Shown: one piece after another, positions 1-10,918 of the stretch
Position numbering within the stretch: position 1 is the first letter of the stretch
Layout: each line of letters starts with the position of its first letter
Source: Elgaria multicarinata webbii
Lineage: Eukaryota; Chordata; Lepidosauria; Squamata; Anguidae
Assembly: GCF_023053635.1 (NCBI RefSeq)
Contig: NC_086183.1
Coordinates: 29,927,501-29,991,500 of the forward strand
Direction of reading: 5' to 3'
Length of the DNA: 64,000 nucleotides
Notes under the pieces: model-generated
What the model was told of the DNA's origin: nothing
The model's database searches: none
What the model saw: only the letters and a program-made list of their open reading frames with translations
Program-made: the position numbers and the translations under genes

Positions 1-548
1 CTTTCACCGCACACTATGTTTGTACTCCTAAAACTTTAAAATAGAAACACCAAAGTGTGTGTGTGGGGGGGGAGTATAGCCCACTTCATTTTCTACAAAC
101 TCTTTTCCCTGCTCACAGATACCTTTCTTTCTGTGACATAAAAGGAAGTTCAATCAACTTTTGTAAAGCTGGTCTGCTTACAAAGAAACTAATTTGCAAA
201 CATGTACTAGCTGTTCCTCATAAAGCTGTACAGCATCTAACACAAAATCCTAGTTTATCTTCCAACCCTTTAGAGTTCTCCAGGTTCAGGGCTTGTAAGC
301 CTGGAAGAGGAGCTTTGTAGAAAGAAAGGGAAAAAACTGGGAAGGTAAACCCCCCCCCCACTCTTCTGAGGCCTTTTAGCACTGTATTGTTAGGAGTGGG
401 GTAGAGATTTTGGAGAGTGGGAAAGATAAAAGGCGTCCTTTTCCTTTTTTGACATCCTAAAACATCTCTGTATAGATGTTTCAGGATGTTTTTTTTTAAA
501 AAAAACTTTACAGTAACCCCCCCAATCCTAATTCCCCCTCCAGAATCC
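1..548. other. Intergenic DNA, nothing recognised
   Basis: No open frame resembles a known protein and no repeat family was recognised. There are short C, G and T homopolymer runs only (for example near 64-71, 350-359 and 489-496). Confidence 0.5.
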
Positions 549-777
549 TATTTATTTATTATATTTATATCCCACCTTTTTTCCTCCAAGGAACCCAAGG
601 CAGCGTACATAATCCTCCTCCTCCGCTCCATTTTATCCTCACAACAACTCTGTGAGGCTGGGCTGAGAGTCTGTGACTGGCCCAAAGTCACCCGGTGGGT
701 TTCCATGGCCGAGTGGGGACTAGAACCCGGATCTCCCAACTCCCAGTCCAACACCTTAGCCGCTACACCACACTGGG
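549..777 (-). repeat. tRNA-derived SINE (MIR-like)
   Basis: Read on the minus strand, the right end gives a tRNA-like head with an A-box-like stretch (GTGTAGCGGCTAAGG) and a B-box-like stretch (GGGTTCTAGTCCCC). A conserved body follows (tcacagactctcagccc region), then a LINE-like tail rich in ATAAATA at 549-570. Related but more broken copies lie at 5325-5510, 45046-45240, 46445-46565 and 63124-63185. The family name is inferred; the tRNA origin is seen. Confidence 0.7.
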
Positions 778-1474
778 GTTTGAGCAGCAGCAGCCCCAAT
801 CCCTTGTTTTCCCCTACTCCCGCTCAACTGACAGCTCAATATTCTACTCACCAGTCTTCACCGATCTGTCTTGGAGGTTTTAAAACATGCATTTTATTTT
901 AGTTTACAAATTTCTATACTTTTTGCATACCTAGGAAGCCCCCCAGTATAACCTGGAAAGCACTACCTTCATTTTGGGCATTAATTCCAAACTGAGAGGC
1001 ACTCAACCCCACGCCCCGCAAGTTTGCTGTTAGAGGAAATTACAAAGAATGAAGAGCGATACCTTGCTGGAATAGACCCAAAGTCCATTTGCACTAGCAC
1101 TTTGTCTCCAATAAAAGGAAGCAATAAAGTGAAGCATGCAAGCCGAGAACCGTGCCCTGGAATTTGGTGAACAAATCGTTCCACGCTTTGGGGATGACTC
1201 CGAACCACAACTACTGCGTAAACTCAGCGTTCATGTAGAAGAGGACCCGGTGGAAATTTCCAAAAGTGGGGAGGGAATGTTTATGTTTAGAGCTTAAGGG
1301 TAGGGTGGAAGATACAGGAAGGACCCCAGGCAGCCAAGGGTGCGTGTGCAAAACCAGTTCCATTCGTTGGTGTGTGCATTGCAAGAGTTCAAAGGTCAAT
1401 TCTGGATGCTGTCCATCATCAATTTTCCTCCCAAGCAGTTGAGGAAGTAGATTTGCAGAAGTTTGTGGGTGGGT
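778..1474. other. Intergenic DNA, nothing recognised
   Basis: About 700 bases with no supported gene and no recognised repeat. The longest frames are short and antisense or run into the neighbouring SINE. Confidence 0.45.
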
Positions 1475-1487
1475 TTGGAGGATGCTA

Positions 1488-1796
1488 CAGCCTTGTGTGG
1501 CACAGAGTGGTAAAAGCAGCAGTTTCTGCAGCTGAAACTCTCCCCACGGCCTGAGTTCGATCCCAGCGGAAGCTGGTTTCAGGCAACCGGCTCGGGTCGA
1601 CTCAGCCTTCCATCCTCCCGAGGTCGGTAGAATGAGTACCCAGCTAGCTGGGGGAAAGAGAATCACGGCCGGGGAAGGCAACGGCAAACCACCCCGCTCT
1701 AAGGCCTGCCAAGAAAACGTCAGCGAAAGCTGGCGTCCCTCCAAGAGTCAGTAATGACTCAGTGCTTGCACGAGAGGTTCCTTTCCTTTCCTTTCC
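1488..1796 (+). mobile_element. Sauria SINE, full length, with 13-bp target duplication
   Basis: A tRNA-like head (GTGTGGCACAGAGTGG, then GAGTTCGATCCC as B box) leads into a conserved body with the GTACCCAGCTAGCTGGG motif and a 3' end of TTCC repeats (cctttcctttccttt). Identical 13-bp direct repeats (ttggaggatgcta) flank it at 1475-1487 and 1797-1809. This is the signature of target-primed insertion. Sauria SINEs are known to borrow Bov-B LINE machinery. The intact duplication suggests a fairly young copy. Confidence 0.88.
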
Positions 1797-1809
1797 TTGG
1801 AGGATGCTA

Positions 1810-2328
1810 TCCAACAAACTAGCAGAGAGACCGCTGTTACCTGAATGACAGAGACATGATAGAGGTGTACAAAATGATGCACGGTGTGGAGAATATGGCT
1901 AGGGAGACATTTGTCTCCCTCTCTCAAAATCCTAGAACCCGGGGTCTTCCCATCAAGCCGATTGGACAAATTAAAGGAAAGACTTCTTCACACAATGCAT
2001 AGTTAAAACTATGGAACTCACTACCAGAAGACGTAGTGATGGCCACCCATTTGGATGGCTTTAAAAGGGGGCATAGATAAATTCCTGGAGGAGAAGGCTT
2101 GCAATGGCCACTAGTCATAATGACTATGTGCTACCTCTAGGATCAAAGGCAGTGAGTGTATATACGCCAATTGCTGGGGAACATGGGTGGGATGGTGCTG
2201 TTGCACCTGTGTTTTGTTTTTGAGTGCCTCGTCAACATCTGCTTGGCGTGAACAGAATGCTGGACTAGATGGACCCTTGGCCTGATCCAGCAGGGCTCTT
2301 CTGATGTTCTTATGAACCTAATCATGCC
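1810..2328 (+). mobile_element. CR1-like LINE 3' end (subfamily ending gttcttatgaa)
   Basis: 5'-truncated copy. Its translation shows the end of a CR1-type ORF2 (RDMIEVYKMMHGVENM, then a stretch like LWNSLPEDVV). It is followed by the subfamily 3' UTR: gctggggaacatgggtggg, ctggactagatggaccc, and gttcttatgaa at the end. The same subfamily recurs at 4990-5955, 16128-16462, 27367-27562, 34125-34765 (minus) and 53285-53470. Confidence 0.75.
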
Positions 2329-3004
2329 CACATGCTGCTAGTGGCAGAGTTTAGAAAGGGTTAGAAACTGAATTATAAAGCAAGGAAACAGAAAGAAGAA
2401 ATTTTCAGTCTTCCTGTGCTAGAGCCTTTAAAAATATCCCCCCAATTGACACTTTTATTTTAGAAATTCAATAAACAGTTTCCTGTGTGCTCAAAAAAGA
2501 AGGGGGGGAAAATACTTTTTCTCAGTTTCAAATGTGTGGCAAGGTGAGCTGGCATCGCTTTTTATTGCGCCGAATCTCTGGAACATGTTCAGCCCAGGGC
2601 TAAAAAAGAAGGGAGGGTTTTGTGCGACCTACTCCAGCTGAAATTTGGCAATAGGTTAATTACGGGTTGTGTGAAGCATGACTTCCGTTTGCCCATCTGG
2701 ATCCTGGATAGTTTCACTGACCTAACCTGTCCACCAGAGACGAGTGCGGGTGAGATGTGCCTGTGGGGAGGGGGTGTTGTGGACTGGGGAAAGCAAGCTG
2801 AACATTCGCCTGCATGAAACAGCGGAGACTGTGACAAAGGTTTGGGGTGAGACGCTCTGGACAAGACAGAACTCTCACACAGATCAGCTTTCTCAACTCT
2901 GCTGTTATTGGGTAAGCAAGCGCCTGAGATGAGCCAGGAAGGACGTCTCAGCTTGGACGTGGTGACTGACAACAGCACCTTCAGTTTATCTTTTTTTCTT
3001 CTTT
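2329..3004. other. Intergenic DNA, nothing recognised
   Basis: No gene or repeat family recognised in this stretch; frames here are short and lack known motifs. Confidence 0.45.
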
Positions 3005-3575
3005 TCCCCCCCTTAAATTTAATATTTATTAAACTCTATTTAACAAAGCAGTTTAAAAAAGTTAAAAATATATATAAAAACATACAAGTCAGACAGCGTT
3101 TCTAATAAATACACAAACACGATTTCTGTAGATGCCGAACCGAGCTTCTTTCCTTCAATTTACTGTGGTCAGAGGAAGATTTGTTAAACCAGAGTTGGAT
3201 GCCACATCTGTACCATTGATGTAATCGAGAAAAGGAGACCATATTTCATTGAATGGGTCATAGCTAAGTTGGCCCGACGAGACTCTGCGGTGGTAGGTTA
3301 ATTTTTCAGAGCAGGCTATATCCCACAGTTTCCCTTTCCATCCAGTGAATGAGCCCTGAAGTAGTTCTGGGAAACTATCTTCAATATAATTTCTAAGGCC
3401 ACTGATTAGATAATCTTGCCAGAACCAAGCCTGGCCCTGCTGTCCCTGCCCAATGCTCTAAACCCCTCCCTTACCCATAAAGAATTGGTATTTATCCTCC
3501 TTCCGGCAGCTCATTTAGAAATCGCCAAACATTGGAAGGATCCGAAGGGCCCTACACGCACCATCGGTTTATCAA
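3005..3575. mobile_element. L1-like LINE fragment with inverted 5' part
   Basis: On the minus strand, 3425 down to about 3130 reads as the end of an L1-type ORF2 (WKGKLWDIACSEKLTYHRRV, then FNEIWSPFLDYIN), with an A/T-rich 3' region down to about 3005. On the plus strand, 3417-3560 reads THKELVFILLPAAHLEIAKH then WKDPKGPTR. In this clade that peptide lies just upstream of the first. The two parts face each other, as expected after 5' inversion by twin priming. The L1 assignment rests on remembered protein patterns only. Confidence 0.55.
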
Positions 3576-3676
3576 GCAGCGTTGGCAATCGACGCTCCAA
3601 ATGACGTTGGGTAGTGTGGGAGCCCATTCGCAGATTTCTTGCAGAAGCACCGATGCTCACAAGGCAATAAGCATTC

Positions 3677-3780
3677 TTAAGAACATAGGAACACTGGAAG
3701 CTGCCTAGATGGCCTCTTGGTCCATCTAGCCCAATATTGTCAGCACTGACTGACACAAGCTCTGTGACAAAAGTGTTATG
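3677..3780 (-). repeat. SINE/LINE tail fragment (tggtccatctagcccaat type)
   Basis: This matches, in reverse, the tail of the tRNA-derived SINE copy at 27905-28065 (gtcagtg..., ctgggctaga, ggaccaat, cctatgttc). Only the 3' part is present. Confidence 0.5.
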
Positions 3781-3842
3781 CAGCTTGCTGAGGACTTGAC
3801 CTGACCTGTGTGGCAAAGTGTGAAAAGCACTTGCAACTAAGA

Positions 3843-4016
3843 ATTTGATTATTATTATTTTTCCTCCTCCCTCCCCATCCCCTTTCCTTTTGTGTCATGC
3901 TTTTTAGATTGTAAGCCTGCGGGCAGGGACTGTCTTAAGAAACATTTTTGTAAGCCGCCTTGAGAGCCTTTTTGGCTAAAGGGCGGGATAAAAGTACTAT
4001 AATTAATAAATAAACA
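3843..4016 (+). mobile_element. L2/CR1-group LINE 3' tail
   Basis: Ends with the conserved UTR words gtaagccgccttgagagcc and gcgggataaaa, then ATTAATAAATAAA. Only the last ~170 bases survive. Confidence 0.6.
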
Positions 4017-4989
4017 AGGTGCTCTGCTTTTATCTAGCAAGTTTCCCCCCCACTCTAGCACAGCTTGAGCTGCTGCATCGAAGCAGAATGCTTGCTCATT
4101 TGGGGAAAGAGGGCGACAATTTCAACGCCACAGAGTCTGGATCTCCCATTTTTGGGGAGACAGGAGAGGCTTAGCTGCCTCCAGTCAGATGTGACCAGTG
4201 ACAACTCTGGCAATGAAACTAACAAGAGCTGTCCTGGCTATGTACACAAGAGTCCCTCCTGCATCTGTGGACACAACCAGCTTTCAACTCCACCACAGGC
4301 AACCATGTTTTAGCGATGGGTGAGGCTAAAACAAGTGTTGCCAAGAATTTCATTTTTAGCCTCCCCCGCCCACTCACGCGCCACCTTCCCCAGCAGAAAG
4401 CCTACATACATATCAAACTCCCGTTCTCGAAAAAGCTATCTTGGGCTGGCAGGGAACCCATGCAAACCTGGAGTCCTGTCAAACCAAACAACTCCAGGCC
4501 TTCAAAAGCTGGTAAGCAGTAAAAGCAGAATGCAGAGGAGTTTGTGTGCTGGGGGAGAAAAGCGTTTGTTACAAGCTTGAGTCACAGCTATTATGAGAAG
4601 CACACACACAAAAAAACTCAAGGCGGCAATGAGGCCAGTTGTGACTGGAGAGAGAAAAAACCTGTTAAAAATTAAACCGTGTGACAATATGGTGCCTGCT
4701 TGTTCCGTAGGAGGTAATGCAGGTTTGCAGCCCTGTAGGGGAAGCTGGTCTGGTCTGAAATAAAAGCAGCTGATCTTATTTGGGAAATGCAAAAAAAAAA
4801 GGAAGAAACAAGAATCATTTCTGGCAGCCTCGTTCACATGCTGAGACTTTATGGGTTTCATCCTAAACAAAACAATTCAGTCACCAGCAGCAGCCATCCC
4901 AGCCAGCTATGAGATGGGAAACAATTTGCTTTTTTCCTCTCACCTCCTCGTCCTTTTTCCTTTTGCGCAATTTCTTTTCAGACTGTAAA
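4017..4989. other. Intergenic DNA, nothing recognised
   Basis: Nearly 1 kb without a supported gene. The frames at 4065-4580 show no domain or splice structure that I can tie to a gene. Confidence 0.4.
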
Positions 4990-5238
4990 ACTGCACGGTG
5001 TGGAGAAAGCAGGGAGATATTTTTCTCCCTCGCCTAAGACTAGAATTGAATGGGGTCATCCCATGATGCTGGTGTGTGGGAGATTCGGGACTGATAAAAG
5101 GAAGGACTTCTTCACACTGCCACAAGATGTAGTGATGGCCACCAATTTGGATGGCTTTAAAAGTGGGTTGGATAAATTCCTGGAGGAGAAGCTATTAATG
5201 GCTACTAGTCCTGATGGCTCTATGCTACCTCCAGTATT

Positions 5239-5780
5239 ATTTGTTTATTTGTTTCCTTTTTATACTGCCCAATAGCCGAAGCTCTCTGGCTGGTTCACAC
5301 GAATTAAAAACCATTCAAATTATGAAGTATGTATTATTGCATTTATATCCCACCATTTTTCCTCCAAGGAATCCAAGGCGGTGTACATAATACTCTTCCT
5401 CCTCTCCATTTTATCCTCACAACAACAACCCTGTGAGGTGGGTTGGGCTGAGAGTCTGTGACTGGCCCAAAGTCACCCAGTGGGTTTCCATGGCAGAGCG
5501 GGGACTAGAACATGATATAAAATACAATAAAAAAACACAACCAGGATAAAAGCAGCAGCAGTGTAGACATACAATTTTAAAATACACATTCAAAATAGCA
5601 AAGTTAAAATTAAATTTATAGACTGTTAAAATGCTGAGAGAATAAAAAGGTCCTTCACCTGGCATCTGAAAGAATATAGCGTAGGTGGCCAGGCGAACCT
5701 CCTCAGGGAGCTCATTCCACAGCTGGGGTGCCACAGCAGAGAAGGCCCTCCTCTTGGTAGCCACCTGCCTCACTTCCTTA
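5239..5780 (-). mobile_element. L2/CR1-group LINE inserted in CR1-like LINE
   Basis: Minus-strand 3' UTR (actgcccaatagccgaagct) at the left. The ORF2 C-terminus is at the right, reading RQVATKRRAFSAVAPQLWNE on the minus strand. It is itself split by a SINE at 5325-5510. The same family occurs at 19746-20290, 24218-24540, 43738-44185 and 54695-54990 in this orientation. Confidence 0.7.
5325..5510 (-). mobile_element. tRNA-derived SINE (MIR-like), truncated, innermost of three nested elements
   Basis: Same body as 549-777 (tttatatcccaccatttttc, tgactggcccaaagtcaccc) but lacking most of the tRNA-like head. It separates tatgaagta from atgatataaaatacaat, which are adjacent in other copies of the host LINE. 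Confidence 0.65.
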
Positions 5781-5959
5781 GAGGCAATATGCCTATGTGC
5801 ACCAGGTACTGGGGAACATGGGTAGCAGGGTGCTACTGCACCCATGTCCTGCTTGTAAGTTTCCCAAGGGCAGGCAATTGGCCACCGTGTGAACGGAATG
5901 CTAGACTAGATGGACCCTTGGTCTGATCCAGCATAGCCTTTCTTACATTCTTATCTGGA

Positions 5960-8276
5960 GGCTTCGGGTTACCAAGCTTAAGCCATAAGGACAAGGCAGG
6001 CCAGAAAGTATACAGTATATTTCTGTGCTGCCACAATTACCACTCAGCATCTCAGTTCCATGGAATTGCAGCTCTTTTACGTGGTTCCATTGGACCCTTA
6101 ATAATCCTCAGAAAGCAGGAAACACAGATAAAGATGGAGAGAGAGAGAGAGAGAGAGAGGCCAAGAGTTGGAAACGCTTAAGTGCTCTAATGACCTTTCG
6201 TGGGAGGGAGGGAGGGAGGGACAGGCTCAATGGTTATGGGATAGATTATTCATCACAAGGAAGGAACAATTGGTCTTTATAAAAAAAATATGCCAAGGAG
6301 GCTGAAAGTTCAGGTGATGGATACTATACCATAAAGGCTGCTTTTTGAAGCGCATAGCTCTCTTCCACACACAAACGGTGGACCACCAATCCCTCACCGC
6401 CTGTCCAAATCAAGGATAGTATCCCACAGGAAATCCCATAAGCACCTCTCCCCGTCCCTGGAAGCAGAAATGCAATAACTAAGTGAATAACTAACCATTT
6501 GCTGCCCTTTTACAACACCCCAAATCTGCTGCCTACGGCGACGGCCTTACCCTGCTTCATGGTAGGGCTAGGCCTGCGCCCCGCCCACGTCACCATGGCA
6601 GAGTGCAGGATATGGTGCAACTCAGCACCCCATTAAAGCACCCCACCACCGGTATATAACTCCCCACGCAACTCAGATGACAGGGCCCAAGGCGTGAGGC
6701 TGTATCTCTCCAACTTTATGCCGTACGGACTCCAGAGCACCCAAGGGAGAACTCTGCAGAATGGGTGCTTTGCACCAACAGGGAGCTTTGGACCAAACGG
6801 CCTGTCTCCACAATGCTTGTGGGAACTTGAGCACGCTGCTAACGGTTCCCAGCCTAGGACCTCAACAAATACTTCATCTCAGGACTTCCAAGACAAGCGC
6901 TCAACAGCAACTCTCACTCCAAGTCTCGGGGAGGCCAGGCCAAAACACCCCACACAGATGGCAAAGCAGAGAGGGCAGGTCCCATGCACTGAGAGGGGGC
7001 AGCAGGTCATAGTAGCAGAATGGGTGCTGCTGGTATGGGGCAGTGGGGTGTGGGAACAGTCCCATGGGTTGTCAGGGCAAGAGGGCAAGCAAAAAGGACA
7101 GGTTATATTTGTGCAATAATTATATGTAAGGCTGAGGAGCAGCATAAAATATTTCAAATAAATGCGCTGTCCTCCCTTGGTAGGTCTCGAACCCTTGGCC
7201 AAAGGCGGGCAGCGTTCTGATTTCCAAGCCGCCTGCCAAAGCTCCTGGTTTCTTTCCTTCCGTGCGCTGTGCTCAAGAACAGTCCTTGTGAACAAGGCGG
7301 GGCAAAAAGTGAGTTGAAGCCTTAGCTGTGAGTTGAAGACTTCCAGAAGGCCCATTGGTGCTACGAGAACTCCTTGTCATCATGGTTGCAATGCCGGTGG
7401 CCTCCCTGTCACCATCAAGGTACGTTCATTGGCTCCCTGTGTACATGCATGCAGCATGGGGCCACTGCAACGGCACGATGGAGGGGAGTTCCCATGGAGA
7501 CTTGGGGGTAGGGGATAGGCAGTGTGGCGGCTGCTTTTGTACCATGGGAGATTCTTCCGGATTGCATTTCCCCTTCTCCTCTTTAAATCCGAGCACAACT
7601 AGGTTTCAGTGCCCATTACGCTGCTGGTGCAACAGCAGTGCCTCTGCCTCACCTTCAACGTAATTGGTTTATGTGTTGCCCAGTTAAACAAATAACTTTC
7701 TAGACCTCATGCACAATGAAAGAAGCTTGCCAGGAAGGTCTGCTGAAGGTTCAGAATGCTAGCTGGTCTCAGAAGCCAGGGGTGTGTGTGATTTTGAGGG
7801 TGGGGGAGTGAGCAGGCTGAGGAGTAAAGCCTTCCATGTCTTGCGCTAATTCCCTAAAGAGAATATTATGCACATTTCTATGCATATTTGCTACATTTAC
7901 TTTGGCAATTATATGTACCCCTGACAGAAGATCTGGGAATATTGTTAAGGCGTGCCCTTCCTCTGTCTTAAGCTAGGATTGCTTCATATTTAACTTCATT
8001 CATCAAAAGTTGATTCAAGGGCGATTCTTAAGAATGCAAAAATGACAGAAAACATAACCCAAAGAGCTCCGTTTTATTCTCATAACAACTCTGCAAGGTT
8101 CATTACGCCGAGCGAACGTACTTGGTTGAAGATCAGCACTAGGGCTGATCAGGATTTGATCCCAGGACTCCCCAGGCTGGGTCAAAGCCCATCCACTAAA
8201 CCATTCTCCGTTGTAGGGTATTCCCCACCCACATACACACACTTTTCTCCCAAGTGTTTTTATGAGATTAGAGATC
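5960..8276. other. Intergenic DNA with simple repeats; no gene recognised
   Basis: Holds a (GA)n tract at about 6137-6158 and a (GGGA)n tract at about 6201-6221. The remainder shows no recognised repeat except a possible decayed MIR-like SINE at about 8060-8210 (a gatttgatccc B-box-like word). The frames at 6694-7119 and 7333-7663 have no recognisable domain. Confidence 0.4.
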
Positions 8277-8284
8277 CTTTAAGT

Positions 8285-8419
8285 CAGCCTTCCTCAACCT
8301 GGAGCGCTCCAGATGTGTTGGACTGCACCTCCCAGAATGCCCCAGCCAGCACAGCTGGCTGGGGCATTCTGGGAGTTGTAGTCCAACACATCTGGAGCGC
8401 CCCAGGTTGAGGAAGGCTG
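8285..8419. mobile_element. hAT-like hairpin MITE with 8-bp target duplication
   Basis: A 135-bp near-perfect inverted repeat. It begins CAGCCTTCCTCAACCTGG and ends with the reverse complement of that sequence. The arms are about 65 bases and meet at ccagccag/ctggctgg. It is flanked by ctttaagt on both sides (8277-8284 and 8420-8427). The 8-bp duplication and CAG start point to hAT transposase. There is no coding capacity. Confidence 0.9.
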
Positions 8420-8427
8420 CTTTAAGT

Positions 8428-9106
8428 GTTTTGCTTTGATACCGAATTAGCAACTCTGTCATTCTTTTATCCAAGTCTTCTTTAAATTATTGATATAAAG
8501 TTCCATCCGGCATCAAGCCACAGAGGCCTTTTGCCAAAGAATTCTCCCCTCCGCTACCACCGGCTGCTTCCATGCGTGCGCAAATCCCGCAAGGCTCAGC
8601 TACCGCAAGGCTTGTTCTTACTTGCAAAACACGGCTGTGTTGTCGTCAACAGCCTGCCAATGTGCAGCTCAGGTGTTTCTACATCTGGGGCTCCAGAACA
8701 GAGAACCATCAACAAGGGCCGAAGCGACAGACATGCCGTCAGCGTGCGGAGCTCTGGAACGGGCGAGAAAGAGGCGGCACCTCCCTAAGATGGAGGCACT
8801 CCGAAAACAAGCCAATCTGAGCAGGATAAGCAGGGTCCAACAGCAATGCTATGTACACATCACACGAAAGGGAAAGCGGGAAAAGAAGTTCCGCATTGGT
8901 TTGCTGCACAAATCCCCAAAGGGGCTGATCCTGCTAGTTCCTGGCAAGCGCTTGACACAGCGGACTTCCAGGCTCAGAGCCAACAAGCGTTAGAGTAACA
9001 GCCACGAGGCCACGTCCGCTGTTGCCGAACAGCTTAAGCCAACCCACGCTGCCTTCTAAAGAACGGTGCAGGCTCCGCTTCTAATAACTGCCCTAATTGC
9101 CCTCCT
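8428..9106. other. Intergenic DNA, nothing recognised
   Basis: Three overlapping open frames (8531-8993) look unrelated to known proteins and overlap one another. No splice or repeat evidence supports them. Confidence 0.4.
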
Positions 9107-9551
9107 CCGCTTCAGAGGAGGGCAACCAGGATGATCAGGGGTCTGGAAACAAAGCCCTATGAAGAGAGATGGAAAGAACTGGGCAGGTTTAGCCTGGAGA
9201 AGAGAAGATGGAGGGGAGACATGATAACACTCTTCAAGGACTTGAAAGGTTGTCACACAGAGGAGGGCCAGGATCTCTTCTCGATCCTCCCAGAGTGCAG
9301 GACACGGAATAATGGACTCAAGTTAAAGGAAGCCAGATTCCAGCTGGACATCAGGAAAAAATTCCTGACTGTTAGAGCAGTATGACAATGGAATCAGTTG
9401 CCTGGTGAGGTTGTAGGCTCTCCCACACTAGGGGCATTCAAGAGGCAGCTGGACAAGCATCTGTCAGGGATGCTTTAGGGTGGATTCCTGCATTGAGCAG
9501 TGGGTTGAACTCAATGGCCTTGTAGGCCCCTTCCAACTCTGCTATTCTATG
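9107..9551 (+). mobile_element. CR1 LINE 3' end
   Basis: Translates as the end of a CR1 reverse transcriptase ORF ([20 protein letters not shown], later FLTVRAV). The typical tail follows: gtaggccccttccaactctg then ctattctatg. 5' truncated, as most CR1 copies are. Confidence 0.9.
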
Positions 9552-10018
9552 AAAAAACCAGCCAGGAGCCACCATGGCAAAACACAGAACCTTCCAATTC
9601 GAAGCCAGTATACTTTTAAGTCCCAGATGTGGAGAGATGATTGACTGCAAGGGGGCGGGGGTACCGCTGCCTTTTTATCCCACTGGGGAGCTTCTTGGAG
9701 GGTGTCCAGCTGTCGGATTAGGTGGGGTTTTGGCCACATCCCGGTCAATTCTGAAAGACACGCCCCACCTCCCTTCCGGCTTTTCCCTCTGGTTAGGGAA
9801 CGAAAGAGCCTTTGATGGCTGAAACTCAAACACAGTTCTGGGCGTTTGGTCATCCTCAGGTCAATCGGCGAAACCTTTTGTTGATTGCTACTGGTGGGGC
9901 TGGGAACATGGGGGCTGACTGGTTTCTCCCTACAGGCCATTTGGGCTCTGGTGGGTTAGCAAGAAACAAAACAAAAACAGCTAAGAGCTCAGAGGTATGC
10001 TGCTCTTGAATATGGAGG
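9552..10018. other. Region 3' of DMAC2, nothing recognised
   Basis: No repeat family or gene recognised. It lies beyond the candidate poly(A) signal of DMAC2. Confidence 0.4.
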
Positions 10019-10024
10019 TTTAAT
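10019..10024 (-). terminator. Candidate poly(A) signal of DMAC2 (ATTAAA)
   Basis: The minus strand reads ATTAAA about 300 bases after the DMAC2 stop. No AATAAA is seen between the stop and this point. If used, the 3' UTR would contain the whole hairpin MITE at 10084-10218. Confidence 0.35.
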
Positions 10025-10083
10025 TTGTGATGGTGCGGACCATGAGGAAAGGGAAGTAACAGAAGCTTAGGCATACTTTAGAA

Positions 10084-10218
10084 CAGCCTTCTTCAACCTG
10101 GGGCGCTCCAGATGTGTTGGACTACAACTCCTAGAATGCCCCAGCCAGCTCTGCTGGCTGGGGCATTCTGGGAGATGCAGTCCAACACATCTGGAGCGCC
10201 CCAGGTTGAAGAAGGCTG
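10084..10218. mobile_element. hAT-like hairpin MITE in the presumed DMAC2 3' UTR
   Basis: 135-bp palindromic MITE of the same family as 8285-8419, with ctttagaa duplicated at 10076-10083 and 10219-10226. It sits about 110 bases past the DMAC2 stop codon. The transcript would fold into a hairpin of about 60 bp. Confidence 0.9.
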
Positions 10219-10327
10219 CTTTAGAATGACTGTCCCAGTGTCAACTAGATGTAGGGAAGGAGTAAAGAGATTTGGAGAACACCACATCTGGCAGGTGAAG
10301 GTTCCCTTAAAATGCTGCCCTGCCCGC

Positions 10328-10845
10328 TCAAATGGAGACTTTGTCAGTTTTCCGGTTGCAGACAACTCCCTGAGGCTCCTCTATTTCACTCTGGTGCGCA
10401 TCGGATCCAACGTGCCAGTCCAACTCATCCCCACTGTCCATCCCCACAATTTCACACTCGGGCAACATCTCCTCCAACAGGATCCGAATTAAGCCTTTGT
10501 TGGGAACAGCCGGGAGGTCAGAGAGGTCCAAGCGCTTCAGATTCCTGCAAGGGCAGCGGAGGAAGGATTAGTGAGGCAACTTCCCCTTAGCCTGCTGGTT
10601 ATTCTAAACGAGCAAAACAATATGCAAAACAAACAAGGCAAAACAATAAGCAAAACAGAGCAGCGCGGAGACTTTATCAGAGTTGCAAGCTTTTGATTGG
10701 CAGAGCAATCAGCAAAACGTTTAGATGATTAATCAAAAGGGAGCCAATTTTACTTAGATTTGTAGTCAACCTGTAGAGCAATCGATTAAAAACATTTTGA
10801 TCAACTATAAAGCCCCCCCCCCCATTGACTGGAAGGTTTTAAAGC

Positions 10846-10918
<73 letters not shown>

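Larger units (their letters stand above)
4990..5955 (+). mobile_element. CR1-like LINE interrupted by another LINE
   Basis: The left part (4990-5238) ends in gctacctccagtatt. The right part resumes at 5781 with gaggcaatatgcctatgtgc and ends near 5955 with acattcttat. In the uninterrupted relative at 16140-16462 these two stretches are continuous, so 5239-5780 is an insertion. Confidence 0.7.

Noticed and set aside
1488-1560. Possible tRNA gene
   Set aside because: The A and B box words belong to the head of a Sauria SINE; the cloverleaf is not complete and a SINE body follows.
1211-1744. 177-aa minus-strand frame
   Set aside because: Runs antisense through a Sauria SINE; no protein family resemblance.
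6694-7119. 141-aa plus-strand frame
   Set aside because: No domain, composition not protein-like, and another frame on the opposite strand is just as long.
8531-8993. Three overlapping open frames in a moderately GC-rich stretch
   Set aside because: No recognisable domains, no splice evidence, mutually overlapping.
1-10300. B3GNT8 or another 19q13.2 neighbour expected next to DMAC2
   Set aside because: No glycosyltransferase-like frame found in the 10 kb beyond DMAC2; the neighbour is either outside the window or absent.
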